A model generated the notes under the pieces. It saw only the letters and a list, made by a program, of their open reading frames with translations. It did no database searches and was not told the origin of the DNA. A stretch of 64,000 nucleotides of DNA from Enterobacillus tribolii (GTDB taxonomy: Bacteria > Pseudomonadota > Gammaproteobacteria > Enterobacterales > Enterobacteriaceae), in assembly GCF_003363015.1 (NCBI RefSeq), contig NZ_QRAP01000001.1, forward strand, positions 295,162 through 359,161. Reading direction: 5' to 3'. The position numbers and the translations under genes were made by a program. Every line of letters starts with the position of its first letter. The stretch's first letter is position 1. Positions 57,974-64,000 of the stretch are shown piece after piece.

Positions 57974-58441
57974 AACGTGATCCTCTGCTAAAGCGGGGCT
58001 GGGTAATTGTAAAGTATGTTGCCGTAATGCGCATGCCGGCTGGCGCGTACATGACCAGCAGGGTATCGATCGCGCGTTTGCACAAATTTTCGCGACTGAG
58101 TATTCAGGGTTACCATTAAACCGTTGTTAAATCATGCTCTGCATACTATAAACGGAAATTAAACGCAGGGAAAAAGACGTAGGGCCAGGGTACAAAGAAG
58201 ACAGGTACGGTGGTTAGCATGAGGCAGGCGGGGGGAAGCTTCGCGCCTGCTGGCAACGTTATTACGATGCATCGTGTGCAGAATATTTTGTTTATCCGGT
58301 CATTCCGTTATTTGTCCCGCCCTGGCAGATAAAACATATCGCACAGATTCCTTTTGGGTAGGGAACGCTTTATAACGCATGAACGTTGGTGATATGGATT
58401 ATCGATCATCCGTTTCAGAACATTGACAGAGGGAATTATCA
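57974..58441. other. phoP upstream / intergenic region
   Basis: 468 bp without a supported gene. It contains the minus-strand phoP promoter and PhoP box in its first 160 bp. The rest (58150-58440) leads to the LprI-like gene and shows no clear promoter motif. AGAGGGAA lies just before the ATG at 58442. Confidence 0.5.
58117..58133 (-). promoter_or_regulatory. PhoP box upstream of phoP
   Basis: On the minus strand GATTTA-ACAAC-GGTTTA fits the PhoP direct repeat (T/G)GTTTA-N5-(T/G)GTTTA with one mismatch. It lies about 145 bp before the phoP start, suggesting positive autoregulation as in E. coli and Salmonella. Confidence 0.65.
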
Positions 58442-58867
58442 ATGAAAACGCGCCTATTGCTGTTATCACTTATCATGCCCATTGCCGGTATGGCGTCTAT
58501 TTATGATGAGGCCTACGACAGGGCTCAGGACGATGTCTGCCGGGACATTCTTCAGTCAGGAAGCGACAGCGAAATGCACAGGTGCATGGCGCTGATGAAA
58601 ACGACGTCGGGTGAGGCGTTAACGGCGGTAACAAATACGCTGGAAAGCCAGCTTAAAAAAATGCCGGCCGTTGAAGGGGACAGTGTCCTGGAGGCTTTCA
58701 TTGCTGACAAAAAGGCCTGGGAACTTTACCGGGATAAGCGCTGTAAGTACCGGGTGATGGGAACCCGGCAGGGAACATCTCTGCGGCAGGCAGAACAGAA
58801 CCTCTGTATAGCAACGGAAAACTACCGGCGGATTGAAACGCTGAAGGACGAGCCTGACTTTCCCTGA
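58442..58867 (+). CDS. LprI/DUF1311-like exported protein
   Basis: 141 aa with a signal peptide (cleavage near MASI, residues 17-20). The mature protein is helical with four cysteines (DDVCRDI, MHRCMAL, DKRCKYR and QNLCIATEN). The end matches the DUF1311/LprI pattern: W, then C, a GT box, then C and TENYRRIETLK. LprI in Mycobacterium inhibits lysozyme, and many Gram-negative members are uncharacterised periplasmic proteins. AT-richer than phoPQ and possibly part of the accessory segment that follows. Confidence 0.75.
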   Translation: MKTRLLLLSLIMPIAGMASIYDEAYDRAQDDVCRDILQSGSDSEMHRCMALMKTTSGEALTAVTNTLESQLKKMPAVEGDSVLEAFIADKKAWELYRDKRCKYRVMGTRQGTSLRQAEQNLCIATENYRRIETLKDEPDFP

Positions 58868-58974
58868 ATATACGGGCAGCGCCTGATTTTTTTACAAGAC
58901 GGCCCTGCGTTTTTTCTGGGGCTGTTTTCTGTACGCTTGCCGTTGTATTTATGGATGCCTGACAGGTTCTCCGG

Positions 58975-59010
58975 TAATAAATAAAAATAAAGCCTCATAT
59001 AAAATGAGGC
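58975..59010 (-). terminator. Rho-independent terminator on the minus strand
   Basis: Perfect stem GCCTCAT / ATGAGGC (58992-58998, 59004-59010) with loop ATAAA. On the minus strand it is followed by TTTATTTTTATTTATT, a strong T-rich tail; the plus-strand side lacks one. This implies a minus-strand transcript coming from about 59000-59200. The stop codon of the small ORF 58995-59165 lies inside the stem. Confidence 0.75.
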
Positions 59011-59165
59011 AACAAAGTCAATAAAATGAAAATTAAATAACCAAAATAAAAGATGCGCTGCATTGTATAAACTACACATGTCTTTATCAAGAGGGATAAT
59101 AAAAAAAGGTGCCAGCTTAACCTTTCTGAATTATATCGCGATGCCTGAATAACGTTCGGTGCCAT
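58995..59165 (-). CDS. Small hydrophobic protein, candidate microcin immunity gene
   Basis: 56-aa ORF starting at an ATG (59165) with AAGGGG eight bases upstream. After a polar N terminus (MAPNVIQASRYNSERLSWH) it has two hydrophobic segments at about residues 19-33 and 38-54, ending LLTLLPHFI. Its stop codon is embedded in a minus-strand terminator, which supports a real transcript. It is divergent from the candidate microcin precursor at 59359, 193 bp away. Microcin immunity proteins are typically small two- or three-helix membrane proteins; the role here is inferred from size, topology and position only. Confidence 0.45.
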   Translation of the reverse strand: MAPNVIQASRYNSERLSWHLFLLSLLIKTCVVYTMQRIFYFGYLIFILLTLLPHFI

Positions 59166-59358
59166 CGTGTTGCCCCTTGCGGCGGTCATCGCGTATTGAC
59201 ACTGTCATTATCCGAAAGAGGGCGCTATTTCGGAGTTTGGCCCATTAGAATTTTGTACCCGGAATAAGGCGCTTATTATAGAGTAATCCCGCTGTTACAG
59301 AACAATAATCAGCCCGTACTCATTTTATAGAATTTTGAAACAAGGAGGATTTTCAATA

Positions 59359-59604
59359 ATGAGAGAGCTTTCTAATGTTGAGGTCGCACAGGTAAGCGGA
59401 GCTGGCTATGTGCAGGATCTTGCTACTTATTATGGCAGTGTTTCAGGTGCTCAGATTGGTTTTGTGGTTGGTGCCATCGTGCCGATTATTTCACCCATAA
59501 CGTCGGCGATTGGCTATTTCTTAGGTTCACAGATTGGCAGTGTGGGCGGATATATCGTTGGTGGCATCACGGAATCCATCATCTCCGTCATTAAACCTAA
59601 ATAA
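59359..59604 (+). CDS. Candidate class II microcin precursor (double-glycine-type leader)
   Basis: 81-aa ORF. The first 15 residues, MRELSNVEVAQVSGA, have the length and pattern of microcin leaders (MR-L---E---VSGG in microcin V; MREL...GAG in microcin N) with the G-A variant at the cleavage site. The predicted 66-residue core is Gly/Ile/Ser/Val-rich, cysteine-free, strongly hydrophobic and has repeated GxxxG-type spacing (GAQIGFVVGAIVP, GSQIGSVGGYIVGG), ending in KPK. AAGGAGG lies 11 bases upstream. No CvaAB-type exporter is in the window, so export would depend on genes elsewhere. Alternative: another GG-leader signalling peptide. Confidence 0.65.
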   Translation: MRELSNVEVAQVSGAGYVQDLATYYGSVSGAQIGFVVGAIVPIISPITSAIGYFLGSQIGSVGGYIVGGITESIISVIKPK

Positions 59605-59781
59605 CATATTTTGTGATGGCGTGGTTAGCGCGCTCCTGACCATTGCTCTTTGAGATAAACGCCTGGTTAGCCGATAAGCCATTATTTTCTGGGCAAACGC
59701 TGATTTGCACATGTTGTTTTGACTGTATCGGCCAACCGCGAATAACCGTGATGAATCCGTTAATCGCGTTGATGATGACGT
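59605..59781. other. Gap after the candidate microcin gene
   Basis: 177 bp holding no convincing gene or terminator. Short Cys-containing frames exist but have no ribosome site. The downstream immunity gene expected for many microcins is not evident here. Confidence 0.35.
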
Positions 59782-60357
59782 TCAGGCGTTCAGCCAGGAC
59801 TGGCCTTCGGCTTTCATTTTTCTCTCCAGCTCGCTGCCGCGGGTGGCAAAGAGACGTTTAACAGGGAAACCGCTTTTTTCCAGCAGGCAGGCAAGCGCGG
59901 CATATTCCCTCGGATACTTTTCAGCATCACGCGTGTCGGTTTCCGTCAATCCCATGGGAAACGTGAAGGTTCCCATGTCGTAAATGCTCTGGCGGTGAAA
60001 AAGTTTCCAGACGCCATCCCGTTTCTCAACCAGATCGTAAAATCGATTATGGCTATTGCAGCCCAGGTTCAGTTTAACGTTCTCCGCGATAATAATGGCG
60101 TTGGTTTCAACCACGGCCTTGTCGCCGTTGAATGTGACAACCGGGCTGCCGATGAGATGTTTGGTTCTGAGGTCAGATGCCCCCATGCGCGCCGAGGCAT
60201 CGACAAAATCGCTGAATAATCCTTCAAACCAGGTTACCTCAATGGTGCCACCGGGGTGAAACAGGGCGCGCAGCGCATCCCATTCCCCCAAGTCACGATG
60301 GATCCAGCCATTTATCAGGTCGGATATTTGCAGACGATCTTCAGGGATGTTTTTCAT
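59782..60357 (-). CDS. SnoaL/NTF2-like protein
   Basis: 191 aa, cytoplasmic. It reads like a SnoaL-type cystatin/NTF2 fold: ISDLINGWIHRDLGEWDALR, FHPGGTIEVTWFEG, a central strand region (VVTFNGDKAVVETNAIII) and NRFYDLVEKRDGVWKLFHRQ. Family members are polyketide cyclases, dehydratases or small-molecule isomerases; substrate unknown. Divergent from a LysR regulator 128 bp away, which is probably its regulator. Confidence 0.75.
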   Translation of the reverse strand: MKNIPEDRLQISDLINGWIHRDLGEWDALRALFHPGGTIEVTWFEGLFSDFVDASARMGASDLRTKHLIGSPVVTFNGDKAVVETNAIIIAENVKLNLGCNSHNRFYDLVEKRDGVWKLFHRQSIYDMGTFTFPMGLTETDTRDAEKYPREYAALACLLEKSGFPVKRLFATRGSELERKMKAEGQSWLNA

Positions 60358-60451
60358 TTTTTAGCGCTCCGGTACACAACAGGTTTTACTAAGAGAGGTA
60401 CTGGAGTATTCCCCTTATCTTCGATAATCTCCAATAGGTTAAAGTGACATA

Positions 60452-60472
60452 TCAATCATATTTAATGATTGA
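60452..60472 (+). promoter_or_regulatory. Inverted repeat in the SnoaL-lysR divergent promoter
   Basis: Perfect 8-bp arms TCAATCAT / ATGATTGA with a 5-bp AT spacer, ending 13 bp before the lysR start. LysR regulators bind T-N11-A type dyads between divergent genes; this is a plausible operator for autoregulation and control of the SnoaL-like gene. Confidence 0.45.
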
Positions 60473-60485
60473 TTGCGGGAGGGGT

Positions 60486-61370
60486 ATGGATTTACGTCAG
60501 CTGCGTTATTTTCTGGCGGTAGCGGAAGAAAAGCATTTTGGTCGCGCGGCCAGGGCGTTAAACATCGTGCAGCCCGCGCTAAGCATGCAGATTCGGGCCC
60601 TGGAAGATGAACTTGGCGGCGCATTATTTCGCCGCACCAGCCGGAGCGTCGAACTGACAGAGGCCGGAAAGTTGCTGCAGACGGAGGCTCAGCGAACGTT
60701 GGAGCAGGCCGAGTTCGCCCGTCATTCCGTAGCGCGCGCGCTGCGCGGAGAGACAGGCACGGTACGGATAGGGTTTGCCGGCAATGCCATATTCAGCGGT
60801 AAGCTGACGGATGACTTGCGTCTTTTCCGCAAACAATACCCGGATGCTGAAATGATTATCCGGGAAGTCAGTCCGCAGCAGCAGGTGGATGCGATCCTCT
60901 CCGGGCAACAGGATATCGGTTACACGCCGGATCACAGTAAAACGGTCGCGGCGGGGATCAACGTGCAACGAATCGGGGACTGGGAAATGCGGGTGGCGCT
61001 TTCAGACACCCATCCGCTGGCTGAACATCCGCATATCACCATAGACATGCTCTCCGGAGAACCGCTGATCCTGTACGACGCGCATGATACGCACGAACAA
61101 CTGTATGTCATGCTCAGCCAGAAACTGCGGGACAAGCTGTATGTGGCGCAGCGCTCCGACAGTACTTTGAGCGTCCTGGCTGCCGCGGCCGCAGGATTGG
61201 GGCTGGCGTTAGTGCCCGCGCCGGTGCGGCAGGTTAAGGTTCCCGGGCTGGTTTACCGCAGGCTGAACGCCCCGGAGCTGAAGGCTAACCTGCTGTTGAT
61301 CAGCCGTGAAGATGAAACCAACGGTGCGGTTAACGCGTATCTGGCGCTGGCGAAACAGAGCGTACCCTGA
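60486..61370 (+). CDS. LysR-family transcriptional regulator
   Basis: 294 aa. N-terminal helix-turn-helix with the standard LysR opening MDLRQLRYFLAVAEEKHFGR and ALNIVQPALSMQIRALEDELG. A C-terminal periplasmic-binding-like effector domain follows (VRIGFAGNAIFSGKL, GLGLALVPAPV). It resembles the BenM/CatM/CynR-like branch that senses small organic acids, but the effector cannot be named. ATG at 60486 follows GGGAGGGG. Confidence 0.88.
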   Translation: MDLRQLRYFLAVAEEKHFGRAARALNIVQPALSMQIRALEDELGGALFRRTSRSVELTEAGKLLQTEAQRTLEQAEFARHSVARALRGETGTVRIGFAGNAIFSGKLTDDLRLFRKQYPDAEMIIREVSPQQQVDAILSGQQDIGYTPDHSKTVAAGINVQRIGDWEMRVALSDTHPLAEHPHITIDMLSGEPLILYDAHDTHEQLYVMLSQKLRDKLYVAQRSDSTLSVLAAAAAGLGLALVPAPVRQVKVPGLVYRRLNAPELKANLLLISREDETNGAVNAYLALAKQSVP

Positions 61371-61401
61371 ACCCGACACGTATTACCTGCGTGAAACATG
61401 C

Positions 61402-61464
61402 TTAAAAAGCAGGCATCGCTGCAACCTCGCCAAACCACCCGGTTGCATAACGCGATGCCTGCTT
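61402..61464 (-). terminator. Long hairpin terminator between lysR and the gluconate dehydrogenase operon
   Basis: Outer arms AAGCAGGCATCGC and GCGATGCCTGCTT (13 bp) and inner arms TGCAACC / GGTTGCA. On the minus strand it is followed by TTTTTAAGC, so it should end the cytochrome/flavoprotein transcript. It also separates the convergent lysR gene. Confidence 0.75.
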
Positions 61465-61484
61465 CATCCTTCTTAATTGCCTGA

Positions 61485-62780
61485 TTATTTATCGCGTTTT
61501 TCCGGCGCGATCGTTTCCCGGATGTCGCTGACCTGCGCGGGCTTCACGGCTGAGGCCTGATTTCCCCAACTGCTGCGCACGAAGGAGAGCAACTGCGCCA
61601 CGTCGTCATCGCTTAAACGCCAGGCGAAGTCGGGCATGGTCAGCCCGGTCGGCGCGCCGGCCGTTACCGGCATTTTGCCTCCCTTGAGCACGATGCTGAT
61701 CAGTGAAGAGGGGTCATCGCTGAGCAACACCGGGTTTTGCGCCAGCGCCGGGAAAGTATTGACGTAGCCTTTGCCGTCGGTGCGGTGGCAGGCGGCGCAG
61801 TTATCAAGGTACAACTGTGCGCCGGGGCGGCTGACATCACCCTTGATCAGCGCCGCCTGCGTGCCGGCGTCATAGGCCGCAGGCTGCTTCGCGCCGTCGC
61901 CGGCGGGCTTCAGCGATTTAAGGTAAACGGCGATGGCGCGCAGATCGGCGTCGTTCAGGTGCTGGGTGCTGTCCTGAATGACGTCGGTCATTGAGCCGAA
62001 GGCGGCGCTGTGTTCGGTATGCCCGGTTTTCAGGAACCGGGTGATGTCCCGTTCGCTCCAGTTGCCCAACCCGGTGAGCGGATTGCCGGTCAGGTCAGCC
62101 GCGTGCCAGCCTTCCAGCGTGCCGCCGGTGAGGTATTCCTTGTCCTGCTGATCCAGCGCTTGTTCCTGGAAACCGATGCCGCGCGGCGTGTGGCAGGTGC
62201 CGCAATGTCCCAGCCCCTGAACCAGGTAGGCGCCGCGGTTCCATTCAGCGCTTTGCTGCGCATCGGGCTGATAGGTGCCGTCATGACGAAACACCAGATC
62301 CCACATGAATAACGGCCAGCGCATGCTGAGCGGCCATGGGATATCGCTCTCCCTGTTTTCCTGCGCCGCGGGTTTTACGCCGTGCATAAAGTAGAGATAC
62401 AGATCCTGCAAATCGTCATCGCTGACTTTGACGAACGATGGATAAGGCATTGCCGGGTAGAGACGGCGTCCGTCTTTGGCGACGCCTTTACGCACCGCGT
62501 CGGAGAAGTCAGCGAAGCTGTAATTGCCGATGCCGTTTTTTCGGTCCGGCGTGATGTTGGTGGAGTAGATGGCGCCCACCGGCGTTTCCATCTTCAGCCC
62601 GCCGGCATAGGGTTGCCCGCCGGGGCCGGTGTGACAGGCCGTGCAGTCGCCGACGCGCGACAGGTATTCACCATGGGCGATGCGCTGCTGCAACGGCGTG
62701 GCCTCCGCGGCCAGCGCGCCGCCGGCGCACGCGGTCAGTAACAGGGCGGCGATTCGGGTTAACGTGTTTCCTGCTTTCAT
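61485..62780 (-). CDS. Gluconate 2-dehydrogenase, triheme cytochrome c subunit
   Basis: 431-aa exported cytochrome with a signal peptide (about residues 1-25, ending ALAAE) and three c-type heme sites: CTACH (46-50), CGTCH and CAACH. This is the cytochrome subunit of the membrane-bound three-subunit gluconate (or related sugar-acid) dehydrogenases, which pass electrons from the periplasmic flavoprotein to ubiquinone. The ATG at 62780 follows GGGAGAGAA; an upstream frame to 62849 overlaps the preceding gene. Sixteen bp after the flavoprotein gene, hence one operon. 2-ketogluconate or sorbitol dehydrogenase are possible alternatives. Confidence 0.88.
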   Translation of the reverse strand: MKAGNTLTRIAALLLTACAGGALAAEATPLQQRIAHGEYLSRVGDCTACHTGPGGQPYAGGLKMETPVGAIYSTNITPDRKNGIGNYSFADFSDAVRKGVAKDGRRLYPAMPYPSFVKVSDDDLQDLYLYFMHGVKPAAQENRESDIPWPLSMRWPLFMWDLVFRHDGTYQPDAQQSAEWNRGAYLVQGLGHCGTCHTPRGIGFQEQALDQQDKEYLTGGTLEGWHAADLTGNPLTGLGNWSERDITRFLKTGHTEHSAAFGSMTDVIQDSTQHLNDADLRAIAVYLKSLKPAGDGAKQPAAYDAGTQAALIKGDVSRPGAQLYLDNCAACHRTDGKGYVNTFPALAQNPVLLSDDPSSLISIVLKGGKMPVTAGAPTGLTMPDFAWRLSDDDVAQLLSFVRSSWGNQASAVKPAQVSDIRETIAPEKRDK

Positions 62781-62796
62781 TTTGGTTCTCTCCCTG

Positions 62797-64000
62797 TCAT
62801 GCCTGTACCAGCGGGCCGGGGTTGGGCAGGTAGCGGGTGCGGATGGCATGGGCCGACCAGTAAGCCAGCGCGCCGACCACCCCGGTGGGGTTGTAGGCCA
62901 GGTTCTGCGGGAAGGCGCTGGCGCCGAGCACGAAGACGTTGGGCACGTCCCAGCATTGCAGATACTTGTTCACCACGCTGTCGGCCGGGTTTTCGCCCAT
63001 GATGGCGCCGCCCGTGGTATGGGTAGACTGATAGGGGCGCACGTCGTAGTGGCTGTCCATGTTCATCACCGAAACCGACATCTGCTTCGGGTTCATCGCT
63101 TTAGCGATCTCCTGCATTTTGTCGGTGACGTAGCGGGTCATCTTCAGCTCGTTGGGTTTCCAGTCGAACGTCATGCGCAGCAGCGGCTGGCCGTATGCGT
63201 CCTTATAGGTAGGATCGAGGTCGAGATAACAGTCGCGATAGGGCATCACTGAGCCTTCAGAGCCGATGCTCATCGAGTGCAGATAGTTATCCTTGATGCC
63301 CTGTTTCCAGCCGGAGCCCCAGGTCGGCGTGCCTTTGGGCAGCGCCATTTGCTGAATCGGACGCCCGCCGGTACGCACGGCGGAAACATAGGCGCCGCCG
63401 ATAAATCCGAGGCCCGAATGATCGAAGTTTTCGCCGTTCAGATCGTCGATAACCGTGCCTGCCGCGCCCGCGCCGATGAACGGGTTGAAGTAGGTGTTTT
63501 TGTCATAAAACAGGGAGATGCCGCTGTTCATCTGATAAGCGTAGTTCTTGCCCACCACGCCTTCGCCGCTGACCGGGTCGTACGGTTTGCCGATGCCGGA
63601 CAGCAACAGCAGACGCACGTTGTGCAACTGATAGGCGCTGAGCACTACCATGCCTGCCGGTTGTTCGATCTCGCGCCCCTGCGCGTCAACGTAGGTGACG
63701 CCGGTGGCTTTGGTGCCGCTGGAATCCAGGTTGACCTTAATTACCATCGCCTGGGTACGCAGTTCGAAATTCTTGCGTTGCAGCAGTACCGGCAGAATGG
63801 TGGACTGCGGCGACCCCTTGGAGTACATAAAGCAGCCGAAACGTTCGCAGTAGCCGCAGTAGTTGCATGGCCCGAGCTGCACGCCATACGGGTTGGTGTA
63901 GGGCTGCGAGCAGTTGGAGGCCGGAACGGGGAAGGGGTGGTAGCCCAGTGATTTGGCCGCCCGGGCGAACAGGGAGCCGGAATAGAGTTGCTTCAGCGCC
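62797..64000 (-). CDS. Gluconate 2-dehydrogenase flavoprotein subunit (GMC family), N-terminal part outside window
   Basis: Last 400 codons of a GMC oxidoreductase; the frame stays open to base 64000. Visible are the cysteine-rich segment GPCNYCGYCERFGCF, typical of the gluconate dehydrogenase group and perhaps an Fe-S ligand site, and the GMC C-terminal region STHTTGGAIMGENP through VLGASAFPQNLAYNPTG with the catalytic His/Asn pair. It oxidises gluconate to 2-ketogluconate at the periplasmic face. The small Tat-exported gamma subunit expected upstream would lie beyond the window. Confidence 0.9.
   Translation of the reverse strand, partial: ALKQLYSGSLFARAAKSLGYHPFPVPASNCSQPYTNPYGVQLGPCNYCGYCERFGCFMYSKGSPQSTILPVLLQRKNFELRTQAMVIKVNLDSSGTKATGVTYVDAQGREIEQPAGMVVLSAYQLHNVRLLLLSGIGKPYDPVSGEGVVGKNYAYQMNSGISLFYDKNTYFNPFIGAGAAGTVIDDLNGENFDHSGLGFIGGAYVSAVRTGGRPIQQMALPKGTPTWGSGWKQGIKDNYLHSMSIGSEGSVMPYRDCYLDLDPTYKDAYGQPLLRMTFDWKPNELKMTRYVTDKMQEIAKAMNPKQMSVSVMNMDSHYDVRPYQSTHTTGGAIMGENPADSVVNKYLQCWDVPNVFVLGASAFPQNLAYNPTGVVGALAYWSAHAIRTRYLPNPGPLVQA

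Noticed and set aside
58822-59079. Minus-strand 85-codon hydrophobic frame beside the candidate immunity ORF
   Set aside because: It reads straight through the minus-strand terminator at 58975-59010 and lacks a ribosome site.
59643-59861. Plus-strand frame with several cysteines after the candidate microcin gene, considered as an immunity gene or transposase scrap
   Set aside because: Non-ATG start, no Shine-Dalgarno, overlaps the SnoaL-like gene, and no membrane segment.
1-64000. CRISPR arrays, tRNA or rRNA genes, insertion sequences, prophage genes
   Set aside because: No regularly spaced repeats, no tRNA-like cloverleaf or rRNA segment, and no transposase, integrase or phage structural gene was recognised by eye.

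Overview
The window is chromosomal DNA from a gammaproteobacterium of the order Enterobacterales. Almost every gene has a close Escherichia coli counterpart, often of identical length: PtsG 477 aa, Mfd 1148, YbiW 810, RoxA 373, Ndh 434. Gene order is a rearranged version of the E. coli 23-29 min region. The 2-keto-3-deoxygluconate permease kdgT and the membrane gluconate 2-dehydrogenase would suit a plant-associated genus such as Brenneria, Lonsdalea or Dickeya. That placement is an inference.

Layout. 1-6.6 kb: fabF (3' end)-pabC-mltG-tmk-holB-ycfH, then ptsG with an E. coli-like CRP/Mlc/SgrS control region. 6.6-11.3 kb: ribA facing pgpB-lapA-lapB-pyrF-yciH, then osmB. 11.6-14.5 kb: an orphan araD and the gluconate operon gntKU behind two adjacent GntR operators. 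14.7-16.1 kb: a two-gene accessory cassette (PD-(D/E)XK nuclease plus unknown partner). 16.2-28.2 kb: a lipoprotein, a DsbA-family protein, DedA, a POT peptide transporter, two unknown exported proteins, mdtG, a DMT transporter, trhO, a UbiB paralogue and a MocR-type regulator. 28.4-33.8 kb: tqsA, small gene yceO, a LuxR-type regulator wedged in front of solA, bssS, a collapsed tehA remnant, dinI with its LexA box, and a DUF2164 gene.

33.8-38.4 kb: a yciT-like regulator, an FSA-like gene whose Schiff-base lysine is glutamate, kdgT, and ndh behind a perfect FNR site. 38.8-50.3 kb: ycfJ, mfd, a secreted nuclease, a family-39-like glycosyltransferase, lolCDE, nagK and cobB with two start sites. 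50.4-54.6 kb: normal fsaA divergent from the glycyl-radical pair ybiY-ybiW, with an FNR box between them. 54.6-58.0 kb: roxA and phoPQ with a PhoP box. 58.4-61.4 kb: an accessory island with an LprI-like exported protein, a candidate microcin precursor with a divergent small membrane ORF, and a SnoaL-like/LysR pair. 61.5-64 kb: cytochrome and flavoprotein subunits of a periplasmic gluconate 2-dehydrogenase, the latter cut by the window edge.

Sugar-acid and carbon metabolism recur: glucose uptake, gluconate uptake and phosphorylation, ketodeoxygluconate uptake, periplasmic gluconate oxidation and two FSA paralogues. The most novel signals are the candidate microcin locus, the nuclease cassette and the lysine-less FSA paralogue. 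No tRNA, rRNA, intact insertion sequence, prophage or CRISPR array was seen. Start codons were chosen by Shine-Dalgarno spacing and remembered E. coli homologues. All homology statements rest on recognition by eye; no search was run.
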